This document shows positions 9,784 through 18,450 of a stretch of 64,000 bases of DNA, one piece after another. The stretch covers positions 496,001 through 560,000 of the forward strand of contig NZ_JAFFSX010000002.1 in NCBI RefSeq assembly GCF_017948485.1, read 5' to 3'. Each line of letters opens with the position of its first letter. Positions within the stretch are counted from its first letter, which is position 1. Origin of the DNA: Streptomyces sp. GESEQ-35. GTDB taxonomy: Bacteria; Actinomycetota; Actinomycetes; Streptomycetales; Streptomycetaceae. The position numbers were made by a program, and so were the translations under genes. Under the pieces are notes generated by a model, which saw nothing but the letters and a program-made list of their open reading frames with translations, was not told the DNA's origin and ran no database searches.

Positions 9784-9812
9784 TTCGCGCTGTCCCGCGG
9801 TCGTCGCACTGA

Positions 9813-9849
9813 CGCCGGGCCCGCCGCCCCCGTGCCGGCGGGCCCGGCG
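9813..9849. other. Strong GC hairpin downstream of gcl
   Basis: A perfect 14-bp inverted repeat, CGCCGGGCCCGCCG and its complement, with a 9-nt loop. It may be a second terminator or serve the minus-strand gene at 9957-10205. Confidence 0.45.
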
Positions 9850-9956
9850 TGTGAGGTTTCTGCCCGCTTCGGGGGGAGGTTGAAGCCTCCCTGCCCGTCT
9901 TCAGAGCTTGATTTGAGGGTTCCGTAGGCGGGGTACGCCCCGTGCAGCAGGCGGAC

Positions 9957-10205
9957 TCACTGCTCGTGGTGCTCCGACAGTCCCGGCCAGTCGTCCGGGC
10001 CGCCGCCCTGCCACTCGATGCGGTCGCTCCGCTCCACGTCCGTCACGTACAGGTCGGCCAGCCGCAGAATCTCGCCCACGTCGTCGATGTGCGAGGCGAC
10101 CCCCAGCGTCTCGTCGTCCGTGGTGACACGTCGGGAGCCGTCCAGGGCCGGCGGATGCACCACGATGTGCGGATGTTCCAGTGGGTGTGCCCTTGGGTGT
10201 GCCAT
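9957..10205 (-). CDS. Small hypothetical protein (82 aa)
   Basis: The product begins with a His/Pro-rich segment (HPRAHPLEHPHIVVHPPALDG). A compact helical part, LGVASHIDDVGEILRLADLY, is followed by a DW-containing tail. Codon use is typical of the window. I recall similar small hypotheticals next to catalase/gcl in other Streptomyces, but cannot name a family or function. It lies downstream of catalase in the same direction with about 400 nt between, so it is probably a separate unit. Confidence 0.55.
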   Translation of the reverse strand: MAHPRAHPLEHPHIVVHPPALDGSRRVTTDDETLGVASHIDDVGEILRLADLYVTDVERSDRIEWQGGGPDDWPGLSEHHEQ

Positions 10206-10609
10206 GCCTTCAGCGTCCTGCGGACGGGCCGTGTGCGCACCCCGGAAACGCCGAGAGCGCCGGATACGGGTTGTCCGTATCCGACGCTGAGCGCTCCGCT
10301 GGAATTGCCGCGATGTGCGTCGTCCGCTGCGGCGCCATCGTGGCTGGTCGCGCAGTTCCCCGCGCCCCTTCGGGGCGCTGCCGAACCGCTGCCGAGTTGA
10401 CCCGACCTGATTGGCCGGGATGTCGTACCGGGACCGCGGCGGTTGCGACGGAGCCGGGTGCTTCTTCCCTCAGGTCGAAGAAGGAGCGCCTCGGGACCTT
10501 CACCACCGCACTGGCTCGCACGCCGCCGCGGTCCACACCCTGCCCGCGCCCCGTACCGAGGGACCACCCCTCATCCGGGTCGATCGGTTGCCGGGCGCCG
10601 GCAGGGAGT
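10206..10609. other. Non-coding stretch between catalase and the small hypothetical
   Basis: I see no convincing gene in these 404 nt. The stretch holds an 8-bp perfect hairpin GGATACGG/CCGTATCC (10262-10282), one copy of the dispersed repeat (10340-10382) and a compact palindrome (10589-10603) just after the catalase stop that could terminate it. Confidence 0.5.
10340..10382 (+). repeat. Dispersed Streptomyces intergenic repeat, copy A
   Basis: The copy runs GTGGCTGGTCGCGCAGTTCC and on through a hairpin GCGCCCC-TTC-GGGGCGC (10362-10378). Near-identical copies occur at 41368-41410, 26578-26645 (with an internal replacement) and, inverted, near 62396-62449. All lie between genes. From experience this sequence is widespread in Streptomyces intergenic regions. 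Confidence 0.8.
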
Positions 10610-12067
10610 TCAGTCCTCGCGCAGGGCGTGGACGGCCTCCTCCACCCGCTTGCCGTACTCCGGGTCGGCGGCGTGGAAGTGGGCCAGGTTCTTCTCGATC
10701 ACGTCGTCGCGGGAGACCTGGGACAGGCCGCCGGCGATGTTCGCGACCAGCCGGGACCTCTCCTCCTCGGACATCAGGCGGTAGAGCTCGCCCGCCTGGA
10801 AGAAGGCGTCGTCCTTGGTGTGGAGAGGGGCCTCGTGGGTGCCGGTGTGGCCGCCCACCGCCAGCGGGGCGGACAGCGGGCGGCCGGTCTCGGCCGGGCC
10901 GTCGTACGAGTTGGGCTCGTAGTTCCTGGCGTGCCGGCCCTGGGAGTTGGACGCCATGAGGCCGTCGCGGCCGTAGTTGTTCGCGACGGTCGCCTTCGGG
11001 GCGTTCACCGCGAGCAGGGTGTGATTGACGCCCAGGCGGTAGCGGTGCGCGTCCGCGTAGGCGAACAGCCGGCCCTGGAGCATCTTGTCGGGGGAGGGGC
11101 CGATGCCCGGAACGAAGTTGTTCGGGGAGAACGCGGCCTGCTCGACCTCGGCGAAGACGTTGTCCGGGTTGCGGTCCAGGACCAGACGGCCCACGCGCTG
11201 GAGCGGGTAGTCCTTGTGCGGCCAGACCTTGGTCAGGTCGAAGGGGTTGAAGCGGTAGTCCGCCGCGTCGGCCGCCGGCATGACCTGGACGTGCAGGGTC
11301 CACGACGGGTTGACGCCCCGCTCGATCGCCTGGAGCAGGTCCGTCTGGTGCGAGTTGGGGTCCTTGCCCGCGATCTCGGCTGCCTGCTCGCCGCTCAGGC
11401 AGCGGATGCCCTGGTTGGTCTTGAAGTGGTACTTGACGAAGAAGGCCTCGCCGTCGGCGTTGGTCCACTGGTAGGTGTGCGAGCCGTAACCGTTCATGTG
11501 GCGGTACGACGCCGGGATGCCGCGGTCGCCCATCAGCCAGGTCACCTGGTGCGTGGCCTCGGGGGCGTGCGCCCAGAAGTCCCAGACGTTGTCCGGCTCC
11601 TGCTTGCCGGTGAACGGGTCGCGCTTCTGTGAGTGGATGAAGTCCGGGAACTTGATCGGGTCCTTGATGAAGAACACCGGGGTGTTGTTCCCGACGAGGT
11701 CGTAATTGCCCTCTTCCGTATAGAACTTGACCGCGAAGCCGCGCGGGTCGCGGACCGCGTCCGCACCGCCCAGGTTGTCGGCGACGGTCGAGAAGCGCAG
11801 GAACACCTCGGTGCGCCTGCCGACGGTGCTCAGGAAATCGGCGTGGGTGAAGCCCGTGACGTCGTCGGTCACCTCGAAGTAGCCGTACGCGCCGGAACCG
11901 CGGGCGTGCACCACGCGCTCCGGGATCCGCTCGCGGTTGAAGCGCGCCAGCTTCTCCAGAAGGTGCTGGTCCTGGAGCAGGAGAGGGCCGCCGATGCCGG
12001 CGGAGGCGGAGTTCTGGTTGTCGGCGACCGGGGCGCCGGACTCGGTCGTGAGCACGCGCTTCGACAT
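10610..12067 (-). CDS. katA: Monofunctional heme catalase (small-subunit)
   Basis: The 485-residue catalase has the active-site histidine region [16 protein letters not shown] near residue 55 and the proximal heme tyrosine region [14 protein letters not shown] near 340. The length is that of small-subunit (clade 3) catalases. It lies next to glxR and carries both operator types found at the purine genes. It most likely removes H2O2 released by uricase (inference from context and shared operators). The gene symbol is by family only. Confidence 0.95.
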   Translation of the reverse strand: MSKRVLTTESGAPVADNQNSASAGIGGPLLLQDQHLLEKLARFNRERIPERVVHARGSGAYGYFEVTDDVTGFTHADFLSTVGRRTEVFLRFSTVADNLGGADAVRDPRGFAVKFYTEEGNYDLVGNNTPVFFIKDPIKFPDFIHSQKRDPFTGKQEPDNVWDFWAHAPEATHQVTWLMGDRGIPASYRHMNGYGSHTYQWTNADGEAFFVKYHFKTNQGIRCLSGEQAAEIAGKDPNSHQTDLLQAIERGVNPSWTLHVQVMPAADAADYRFNPFDLTKVWPHKDYPLQRVGRLVLDRNPDNVFAEVEQAAFSPNNFVPGIGPSPDKMLQGRLFAYADAHRYRLGVNHTLLAVNAPKATVANNYGRDGLMASNSQGRHARNYEPNSYDGPAETGRPLSAPLAVGGHTGTHEAPLHTKDDAFFQAGELYRLMSEEERSRLVANIAGGLSQVSRDDVIEKNLAHFHAADPEYGKRVEEAVHALRED

Positions 12068-12113
12068 CGTGGACCTTCCGTGCGGGTGTCAGCGGGAAGT
12101 TTCGGAAAAGAAC

Positions 12114-12166
12114 TTCCGCTTTGTGGAGCCTAGGATTGGGCGATCTGGACGTCAACAGTTTGTTGA
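12114..12166 (-). promoter_or_regulatory. Catalase promoter with both purine-regulon operators
   Basis: On the minus strand, TTGACG (12150-12155), a 17-nt spacer and TAGGCT (12127-12132) form the promoter. A perfect TCAACA-N3-TGTTGA palindrome (12152-12166) overlaps the -35 box. TTCCGCTTTGTGGAG (12114-12128), a 14/15 match to the other motif, lies over the -10/start. The two sites imply dual control. Confidence 0.7.
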
Positions 12167-12173
12167 AGTGGAT

Positions 12174-12233
12174 TCCGGGCCGCGGCGGCGCTTGGGCGCG
12201 ACAGGACAGATGTCAGCACCGCCGCGGCCCGGA
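12174..12233 (-). terminator. Terminator of the hyi-glxR operon
   Basis: A perfect 15-bp inverted repeat (12174-12188 and 12219-12233) with a 30-nt loop lies 17 nt past the glxR stop, separating that operon from the catalase promoter. Confidence 0.65.
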
Positions 12234-12250
12234 GGTCTTTGGGGTGGGCG

Positions 12251-13144
12251 TCAGAGCTGAGCGCCGGACAGACGCTCGACGGCGCGCAGCAGCGCGGAGT
12301 GGTCCAGGCCGCCGTCGCCCTGGGTGCGCAGGGAGGCCACCAGCTGGGCCACCACGGCGCCGACCGGAAGGGCCGCGCCCACGTTGCGGGCCGCGTCCGT
12401 GACGATGCCCATGTCCTTGTGGTGCAGGTCGATACGGAAGCCCGGCTTGAAGTCCCGGTTCAGGAAGTTGTCCTTCTTGCGGGTCAGCACGGTGGAGCCG
12501 GCGAGCCCGCCGTTCAGGACGTCCAGTGCGGCCGTCAGGTCCACGCCGGACTTCTCCAGGAAGACCACGGCCTCGGCGCACGCCTGGATGTTCACGGCGA
12601 CGATCAGCTGGTTGGCGGCCTTCACGGTCTGGCCCGAGCCGTGCGGACCGCACAGCACGATGGTCTTGCCGAGTGCTTCGAGGATCGGCTTCGCGGCGTC
12701 GAAGTCGGCCTGCTCGCCGCCGACCATGATCGACAGTACGGCCTCGATCGCGCCGGCCTCGCCGCCGGAGACCGGGGCGTCCAGCACGCGGATGCCCTTG
12801 TCCTTGGCCGCCTTCGCCAGGTCGACCGAGGTCTGCGGGGTGATCGAGGACATGTCGATCAGCAGCGCGCCGGACTTGGCGTTCTCCAGGATGCCGTCCG
12901 GGCCGTACGCGATGGCCTCGACCTGCGGGGAGGCGGGCACCATCGTGACGACCACGTCGGCGTCCCGCACGGCCTCGGCGATCGAACCGGCGGCGCTGCC
13001 ACCGGCGGCGGCGAGCCGGTCGAGCTTGTCCTGCTCCAGGGTGAAGCCGGTGACGTCGTAACCCGCCTTGATCAGGTTCTCGGACATGGGGGAGCCCATG
13101 ATGCCGAGGCCTATCCAGGCGATCTTGGGAAGAGCGTTGCTCAT
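12251..13144 (-). CDS. glxR: 2-hydroxy-3-oxopropionate (tartronate semialdehyde) reductase
   Basis: The 297-residue beta-hydroxyacid dehydrogenase begins with the Rossmann motif IAWIGLGIMGSPMSENL. It contains the catalytic substrate-binding segment DAPVSGGEAGA near residue 120 and the catalytic lysine region GSGQTVKAANQLI near 170. It reduces tartronate semialdehyde to glycerate. It lies 25 nt downstream of hydroxypyruvate isomerase in one operon, controlled from the operators at about 14.02-14.06 kb. Confidence 0.93.
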   Translation of the reverse strand: MSNALPKIAWIGLGIMGSPMSENLIKAGYDVTGFTLEQDKLDRLAAAGGSAAGSIAEAVRDADVVVTMVPASPQVEAIAYGPDGILENAKSGALLIDMSSITPQTSVDLAKAAKDKGIRVLDAPVSGGEAGAIEAVLSIMVGGEQADFDAAKPILEALGKTIVLCGPHGSGQTVKAANQLIVAVNIQACAEAVVFLEKSGVDLTAALDVLNGGLAGSTVLTRKKDNFLNRDFKPGFRIDLHHKDMGIVTDAARNVGAALPVGAVVAQLVASLRTQGDGGLDHSALLRAVERLSGAQL

Positions 13145-13169
13145 GAGAGGAGCCTTTCGGTACGGGGGG

Positions 13170-13991
13170 TCAGCGGGGCAGCCAGTCGAAGGCCTCGGCG
13201 CTCGGGCGGTCGCCCGGCTTGTACTCGAGGCCGACCCAGCCGTCGTAACCCGCCTTGTTCAGCTGGTCGAGGAGGTCTTCGAGGGGCAGCGCGCCCGTGC
13301 CCGGCGCTCCGCGGCCCGGGTTGTCGGCGATCTGCACATGGCCGGTCTTCGATGTGTACTGCTCGATCACCGACGGCAGGTCCTCGCCGTTCATGGACAG
13401 GTGGTAGAGGTCCATGAGGAACTTCGCGTTGCCGAGTCCCGTCGCCTCGTTGACCTTGTCGACGATCCCGACGGCGGCGGGCGCGCTCACCAGCGGGTAC
13501 AGCGGCGACTCGGGCTGGTTGAGGGCCTCGATCAGCAGGATCGCGCCGATCCGGTCGGCGGCCCGCGCCGCGAGGACGAGGTTCTCCAGTGCGAGCGCGT
13601 CCTGCTCGGCCGGGTCCACGCCCTCGACGCGGTTGCCGTACAGGGCGTTGAGTGCCTTGCAGTCCAGCGAACGGGCGAAATCGGCCGCCACGTCGATGTT
13701 GGCGCGGAACCGCTCTGACTCCTCGCCGGGGACCGACAGGGCGCCCCGGTCCGGGCCGGGCAGCTGTCCGGCGTAGAAGTTCAGGCCCGTGAGCTGGACG
13801 CCCGCGTCCTCGATCGCCTTCTTGAGGGCGTCGAGCTCGGACTGCTCGGGGGTGGGGGAGTCGACCCAGGGCCACCACAGCTCGACCGCGGTGAAGCCTG
13901 CCGCGGCGGCGGCCGCGGGGCGCTCCAGGAGCGGGAGTTCCGTGAAGAGGATCGACAGGTTGACGTTGAAGCGCTGCTCTGCGAATCCCAT
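13170..13991 (-). CDS. hyi: Hydroxypyruvate isomerase
   Basis: The 273-residue AP-endonuclease-2-like TIM barrel interconverts tartronate semialdehyde and hydroxypyruvate. It begins FNVNLSILFTELPLLERPAAA and has the metal/acid segments LLIEALNQP, MDLYHLSMNGED and HVQIADNPGR. The ATG at 13991 was chosen because it begins the conserved domain and leaves the promoter and operators upstream. It is the first gene of the hyi-glxR operon. Confidence 0.93.
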   Translation of the reverse strand: MGFAEQRFNVNLSILFTELPLLERPAAAAAAGFTAVELWWPWVDSPTPEQSELDALKKAIEDAGVQLTGLNFYAGQLPGPDRGALSVPGEESERFRANIDVAADFARSLDCKALNALYGNRVEGVDPAEQDALALENLVLAARAADRIGAILLIEALNQPESPLYPLVSAPAAVGIVDKVNEATGLGNAKFLMDLYHLSMNGEDLPSVIEQYTSKTGHVQIADNPGRGAPGTGALPLEDLLDQLNKAGYDGWVGLEYKPGDRPSAEAFDWLPR

Positions 13992-14022
13992 GTGGGTAGG
14001 CGCTCCCTTCCGTGGGTCGTGA

Positions 14023-14087
14023 TTCCGTATTACGGAAGTTCGTTTCTGCTTAATGGAAGATTGCCGCCGTGTGTTGCCGCTTGTCAA
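14023..14087 (-). promoter_or_regulatory. hyi promoter with tandem TTCC...GGAA operators
   Basis: On the minus strand the -35 TTGACA (14082-14087), an 18-nt spacer and the -10 CAATCT (14058-14063) are followed by two operators: TTCTGCTTAATGGAA in plus orientation (14044-14058) and TTCCGTATTACGGAA (14023-14037), 21 bp apart. The second is palindromic except for its centre base. The geometry matches gcl. Confidence 0.7.
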
Positions 14088-14129
14088 GAGGGCTCGGCGG
14101 AACTCCGTGCCGCGCGTTAGGTTGTGCGC

Positions 14130-14381
14130 GTGCGATTGAGAGTGGAGTTCACGACCGAGCCCTTCGACCTGGACGAGGCACCCGCGCACGCGCTGGTGGC
14201 CCGCGAGGTCATCGAGGCCGCCGAGCTGGACGCGGTGGACGTCGGCCCGTTCGGCAACACGGCGGAGGGCGGAGCCGATGCCGTGCTCACCGCCGTGGAC
14301 GCGCTGCTGCGCAGGACCTTGGAGTCGGGCGCCACCCGGGTCTCGCTCCAGGTCAATGTGATCGGGGAGGGCGAGCAGTGA
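14130..14381 (+). CDS. Small conserved-looking hypothetical protein (83 aa)
   Basis: A compact alpha/beta protein: strand RLRVEFTTEPF, helix VAREVIEAAEL, strand VDVGPFGNTAEG, helix VLTAVDALLRRTLESG, strand TRVSLQVNVIG. It is translationally coupled (GTGA overlap) to the HTH protein that follows, so the two likely act together, perhaps with this one as sensor or partner (inference). A TAGGTT -10-like hexamer at 14118-14123 would put the transcript start at the GTG itself, suggesting leaderless translation. An in-frame GTG at 14124 also exists. I do not recognise the family with certainty. Confidence 0.7.
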   Translation: MRLRVEFTTEPFDLDEAPAHALVAREVIEAAELDAVDVGPFGNTAEGGADAVLTAVDALLRRTLESGATRVSLQVNVIGEGEQ

Positions 14382-14740
14382 GCGAGGACGAGCCCTTCAT
14401 CACGGCCGTGAAGCCGCTGGTCGACTCCATGGGTGGCGTGATGCTCCCGCCGGACGAGGCCGGCCCCGACGATGTCGTGCTCTCCTGGGAAGGTGCGGAC
14501 GTCGTCGCCGTGCGTCTGCCGCAGCTGGCCGACTCCCTCGATCACATCCTGGCCGCCATGGAGCGCAAGAAGGGCAGGCCGCTGGCCGAGCTGGACCGCA
14601 AGGCCAAGCAGGAGGTCGTACGGATACTGGAGGCGCGCGGCGCCTTCTCCGTACGGCATGGGGTCGAGACCGTGGCGGGTGCGCTCGGTGTCAGCCGGTT
14701 CACCGTTTACAACTACCTCAATCGCGAGAAGGGCGTCTGA
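14378..14740 (+). CDS. Small DNA-binding protein with C-terminal helix-turn-helix
   Basis: The 120-residue protein has an N-terminal half with a short sensor-like alpha/beta region and a C-terminal helix-turn-helix, ETVAGALGVSRFTVYNYLNR, like the Fis-type HTH at the end of PucR regulators. It lies just upstream of, and codirectional with, the uricase operon. The TCAACA-N3-TGTTGA palindrome begins 41 nt after its stop. I infer that it is the best local candidate to read that second operator type at the uricase operon, catalase and allantoinase promoters. That is not shown. Confidence 0.8.
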   Translation: MSEDEPFITAVKPLVDSMGGVMLPPDEAGPDDVVLSWEGADVVAVRLPQLADSLDHILAAMERKKGRPLAELDRKAKQEVVRILEARGAFSVRHGVETVAGALGVSRFTVYNYLNREKGV

Positions 14741-14781
14741 GGGCGGGGCTCGGGGTCGCCGGGGTTTGTTACCCGGAATTT

Positions 14782-14821
14782 TCAACAAAGTGTTGACGTC
14801 GTGTTTCGGAGAGCGTTAGCT
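14782..14821 (+). promoter_or_regulatory. Uricase operon promoter with TCAACA-N3-TGTTGA operator
   Basis: The perfect palindrome TCAACAAAGTGTTGA (14782-14796) contains the start of the -35 box TTGACG (14793-14798). After 17 nt comes TTAGCT (14816-14821) as a weak -10. The arrangement equals that of catalase. No TTCC-type operator is seen here. Confidence 0.65.
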
Positions 14822-14871
14822 GTCCGCAGCCCGTTCAGCACGCTAGGCCGGTAACGGCCACGGAGGCTCCC

Positions 14872-15381
14872 GTGACTTCGACTTCCACGCCCCCGGGACT
14901 GGCCCGGTTCAACGTCCTGGAGGAGCACGCGGCCTTCGCCGCACTTCACGAGGCCTGCGCCGCCACCACCTGGGCCAGGCGACTGCTCGCAGCCCGCCCG
15001 TACGCCACCCCCGAGGACCTCTACACCGCCAGCGATGCCGCGATGGCCGAGCTGACCGCCGTAGACCTCGAAGAGGCGATGGCCGGGCACCCGCCGATCG
15101 GCCGCCCCAAGCCGGGCGATCCGACCTCGGCCCGGGAACAGCGCGGTATGGCCGGCGCCTCCGAGGAACTGAAGGCGGAGATGCTGGAACTGAACCTGGC
15201 CTACCAGGAGAAGTTCGGCCATGTCTTCCTGATCTGCGCTACCGGCCGGACCGGCGAGCAGATGCGGGACGCGGTCAAGGAGCGGATCGGGAACTCGCCG
15301 GTACAGGAGCGGGAGACCGTCCGCACCGAGCTGGGGAAGATCAACCGTATCCGCCTGGCCCGGCTCGTCGAAGAAGACTGA
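14872..15381 (+). CDS. uraD: OHCU decarboxylase
   Basis: The 169-residue enzyme decarboxylates 2-oxo-4-hydroxy-4-carboxy-5-ureidoimidazoline to S-allantoin. It has the family signature AGHPPIGRP near residue 77 with the catalytic His, and the helical motif NLAYQEKFGHVFLICATGR near 115. The start is a GTG preceded by GGAGG. It is first of three genes in pathway-related order with HIU hydrolase and uricase; gaps are 15 and 8 nt. Confidence 0.95.
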   Translation: MTSTSTPPGLARFNVLEEHAAFAALHEACAATTWARRLLAARPYATPEDLYTASDAAMAELTAVDLEEAMAGHPPIGRPKPGDPTSAREQRGMAGASEELKAEMLELNLAYQEKFGHVFLICATGRTGEQMRDAVKERIGNSPVQERETVRTELGKINRIRLARLVEED

Positions 15382-15396
15382 AGAGGACGCCCGAGT

Positions 15397-15795
15397 ATGA
15401 GCACCAGCACCAGCACCACCGCCTCCGTGTCCACGCACATCCTGGACACCAGCGTCGGCCGCCCCGCCGAGGGCGTCCCCGTCCAGCTCTCCGCCCGCAG
15501 CGGTCGCGATGCGGACTGGCAGGCGCTCGGCGGATCCGCGACCGACGCGGACGGCCGGTGCAAGGACCTCCCGGCGCTGCCGGAAGGGGCCACACACGTA
15601 CGGCTCGACTTCGCGGTGGAGCCGTATTTCGAGAAGAAGCAAGCCGATGCGCAGCAGGACGCCCCCGCGAATCGGGACAGCGGTGCCGTGTTCTTCCCCG
15701 AGGTGGCGATCACCTTCGCCGTGCGGCCCGGGGAGCATTACCACGTGCCGCTGCTGCTCAACCCGTTCGGCTACTCCGTATACCGAGGGAGCTAG
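15397..15795 (+). CDS. uraH: 5-hydroxyisourate hydrolase (transthyretin-related protein)
   Basis: The 132-residue transthyretin-like protein hydrolyses 5-hydroxyisourate to OHCU. The N-terminal signature STHILDTSVGRPA carries the catalytic His, HYHVPLLL lies near residue 113, and the C-terminus YSVYRGS is the diagnostic YRGS tetrapeptide of HIU hydrolases. There is no signal peptide, so it is cytoplasmic. Confidence 0.96.
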   Translation: MSTSTSTTASVSTHILDTSVGRPAEGVPVQLSARSGRDADWQALGGSATDADGRCKDLPALPEGATHVRLDFAVEPYFEKKQADAQQDAPANRDSGAVFFPEVAITFAVRPGEHYHVPLLLNPFGYSVYRGS

Positions 15796-15803
15796 CAGAC
15801 ACC

Positions 15804-16727
15804 ATGCCCACGATCCTGGGACAGAACCAGTACGGCAAGGCCGAGAACCGAGTCGTAAAGATCACGCGGGACGGCGCCACCCACCACATCAAGGACCTCA
15901 ATGTGTCCGTCGCCCTCTCCGGCGACATGGACGAGGTCCACTACTCCGGCTCGAACGCCAACGTCCTGCCGACCGACACCACCAAGAACACGGTGTACGC
16001 GTTCGCCAAGGAGCACGGCATCGAGTCCGCCGAACAGTTCGGCATCCACCTCGCCCGGCACTTCGTGTCGAGTCAGGAGCCGATCAAGACGGCCCGGATC
16101 CGCATCGAGGAGTACTCCTGGGAGCGGATCGAGAGCTCGGACGCCAACTCCAAGTTCATCGGCGCAGACGAGGTCAAGCACTCCTTCGTCCGCAAGGGCC
16201 AGGAGACCCGGGTCACGCAGATCACGTACGGCGGCTCGGAGTGGGAGGTCATCTCCGGTCTCAAGGACCTGGTGGTGATGAACTCGACGAACTCCGAGTT
16301 CTGGGGCTACGTCAAGGACAAGTACACGACGCTCCCGGAGGCGTACGACCGCATCCTGGCCACCCAGGTCTCCAGCCGCTGGCGGTTCAACTGGACCGAC
16401 GACGAGCAGAAGATGCCCAACTGGGAGAAGTCCTACGAGCAGACCAGGAAGCACATGCTCCAGGCCTTCGCCGAGACCTACTCGCTGTCGCTCCAGCAGA
16501 CCCTGTACCAGATGGGTTCGCGGATCATCAACAACCGCAGTGAGATCGACGAGGTCCGCTTCTCGCTCCCGAACAAGCACCACTTCCTGGTGGATCTGGA
16601 GCCGTTCGGGCTGAAGAACGACAACGAGGTGTACTTCGCGGCCGACCGGCCGTACGGCCTGATCGAGGCGACGATCCTGCGGGACGGCTGCGAGCCGAAG
16701 ATCCCGGTGGACCTCACCAACCTCTGA
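15804..16727 (+). CDS. uaZ: Urate oxidase (uricase)
   Basis: The 307-residue cofactor-free uricase oxidises urate with O2 to 5-hydroxyisourate and H2O2. The T-fold repeats are visible. The catalytic Lys region is KITRDG near residue 20. The Thr region TTKNTVYAFAKEHGIES is near 63, and the conserved NKHHFLVDLEPFG is near 255. It is third in the operon. A strong hairpin follows its stop. The peroxide it makes is probably handled by the co-regulated catalase. Confidence 0.97.
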   Translation: MPTILGQNQYGKAENRVVKITRDGATHHIKDLNVSVALSGDMDEVHYSGSNANVLPTDTTKNTVYAFAKEHGIESAEQFGIHLARHFVSSQEPIKTARIRIEEYSWERIESSDANSKFIGADEVKHSFVRKGQETRVTQITYGGSEWEVISGLKDLVVMNSTNSEFWGYVKDKYTTLPEAYDRILATQVSSRWRFNWTDDEQKMPNWEKSYEQTRKHMLQAFAETYSLSLQQTLYQMGSRIINNRSEIDEVRFSLPNKHHFLVDLEPFGLKNDNEVYFAADRPYGLIEATILRDGCEPKIPVDLTNL

Positions 16728-16748
16728 CCGACTCCACATTCTCGGCAC

Positions 16749-16780
16749 CCGCGGCCGGTGGGCCTGGCTCCCGGCCGCGG
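16749..16780 (+). terminator. Hairpin after uricase
   Basis: The perfect 10-bp stem CCGCGGCCGG/CCGGCCGCGG with a 12-nt loop lies in the 110-nt gap before 8-oxoguanine deaminase. It either ends the uraD-uraH-uricase operon or attenuates read-through. Confidence 0.55.
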
Positions 16781-16837
16781 TACTCAAACTCCCCGGGTCC
16801 TGCCGTGCCCTCTCCACAACAGCGCTAAGGACGAACC

Positions 16838-18217
16838 ATGGCAGCAGCCCAGCGCATCGTCATCGAGAACTGTTCGATCGCGACGGTCGATGCCGCCGAC
16901 ACCGAGTACGCAAACGGTTACGTCGTCATCGCCGACAACCGCATCGAGGCGCTCGGCCCGGGCACGGCCCCCGAGGGCCTGGAGAACGTCGTACGCCGAA
17001 TCGACGCCACCGGTCACCTGGTGACCCCCGGTCTGGTCAACACCCACCACCACTTCTACCAGTGGATCACCCGGGGCCTGGCCACCGACCACAACCTCTT
17101 CGACTGGCTCGTCGCCCTGTACCCGACCTGGGCGCGCATCGACGAGCAGATGACGTACTCGGCCGCGCAGGGCTCGCTCGCGATGATGGCCCGCGGCGGT
17201 GTCACCACGGCCATGGACCACCACTACGTCTTCCCGCAGGGCTCCGGCGACCTGTCCGGCTCGATCATCCGCGCCGCCCGCGAGACCGGCGTCCGCTTCA
17301 CCCTCGCCCGCGGCTCCATGGACCGCAGCGAGAAGGACGGCGGGCTGCCGCCGGACTTCGCCGTCGAGACCCTGGACGGCGCCCTCGCCGCGACCGAGGC
17401 GACCGTGAGGGAACACCACGACTCCTCCTTCGACGCGATGACCCAGGTCGCCGTCGCGCCCTGCTCGCCCTTCTCCGTCTCCACCGAACTCCTCCGCGAC
17501 GGCGCCCAGTTGGCCCGCCGTCTCGGCGTACGGCTGCACACACACGGCTCGGAGACGGTCGAGGAGGAGCAGTTCTGCAAGGAGCTGTTCGGCATGGGGC
17601 CGACCGACTACTTCGAGTCCACGGGCTGGCTCGGCGAGGACGTGTGGATGGCGCACTGCGTCCACATGAACGACTCCGACATCGCCGCCTTCGCCCGGAC
17701 GAAGACCGGTGTCGCCCACTGTCCCTCGTCCAACGCCCGTCTCGCCGCCGGCATCGCCCGCGTCCCCGACATGCTCGCCGCCGGCGTCCCGGTCGGCCTC
17801 GGCGTCGACGGCACCGCGTCGAACGAGTCCGGCGAACTCCACACCGAGCTGCGCAACGCCCTGCTCATCAACCGGCTCGGTGCGCACCGTGAGGCCGCGC
17901 TCAACGCCCGGCAGGCGCTGCGCCTCGGCACCCACGGCGGTGCCCAAGTCCTCGGCCGCGGCGCCGAGATCGGCTCGCTTGAGCCGGGCAAGCTGGCCGA
18001 CCTGGTGCTGTGGAAGCTGGACACCCTGGCCCACGCCTCGATCGCCGACCCGGTGACCGCGCTGGTCTTCGGCGCCGCCGCTCCGGTCACCGCCTCGTTC
18101 GTGAACGGCCGTCAGATCGTCGAGGACAACCGCCTGTTGCACGTCGACGAGGACGCGATCGCCCGGTCGACGCGCGAACAGGCGCAGCGGCTGGCGCGGA
18201 TCGCCTCCGGCAGCTAG
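16838..18217 (+). CDS. 8-oxoguanine deaminase (amidohydrolase)
   Basis: The 459-residue amidohydrolase of the cytosine/8-oxoguanine deaminase group turns 8-oxoguanine into urate, feeding the uricase directly. Metal and catalytic residues are present: VNTHHHFYQ (HxH, near 70), HTHGSET (near 230), WMAHCVHMND (near 270) and LGVDGTASNESGE (Asp near 325). The second HHxF histidines are typical of this branch rather than guanine deaminase. It follows uricase codirectionally and precedes the xanthine permease. Confidence 0.88.
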   Translation: MAAAQRIVIENCSIATVDAADTEYANGYVVIADNRIEALGPGTAPEGLENVVRRIDATGHLVTPGLVNTHHHFYQWITRGLATDHNLFDWLVALYPTWARIDEQMTYSAAQGSLAMMARGGVTTAMDHHYVFPQGSGDLSGSIIRAARETGVRFTLARGSMDRSEKDGGLPPDFAVETLDGALAATEATVREHHDSSFDAMTQVAVAPCSPFSVSTELLRDGAQLARRLGVRLHTHGSETVEEEQFCKELFGMGPTDYFESTGWLGEDVWMAHCVHMNDSDIAAFARTKTGVAHCPSSNARLAAGIARVPDMLAAGVPVGLGVDGTASNESGELHTELRNALLINRLGAHREAALNARQALRLGTHGGAQVLGRGAEIGSLEPGKLADLVLWKLDTLAHASIADPVTALVFGAAAPVTASFVNGRQIVEDNRLLHVDEDAIARSTREQAQRLARIASGS

Positions 18218-18301
18218 CCGTACGGCTACTCGATCTCCGGCCGGGAGGGACGGCTCCCGGTCGGCGGCCGTGGACCCCAAGAGGGTTCGCGGCGGCCGTC
18301 G

Positions 18302-18331
18302 CCGGGGCGCGCACAGAGGTGTGCGCCCCGG
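18302..18331 (+). terminator. Terminator after 8-oxoguanine deaminase
   Basis: A 13-bp stem with one mismatch (CCGGGGCGCGCAC against GTGTGCGCCCCGG) and a 4-nt loop lies 85 nt after the stop. A second inverted repeat, CACGTC-6-GACGTG (18407-18424), sits just upstream of the permease and may be its operator. Confidence 0.6.
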
Positions 18332-18450
18332 AACGGTCTCCGTCCTCTTCTCCCTGAAAGTTCCTGAAAACGGTCCCGCACGACCGCGCATCACCTCCTT
18401 GAAACCCACGTCAGAGCCGACGTGCTGTCAACCGACCGGAGGAGCCGCCC

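Noticed and set aside
10210..10536. A possible 108-residue minus-strand gene downstream of catalase
   Set aside because: It runs through the dispersed repeat and a hairpin, has no ribosome site and shows no recognisable structure.
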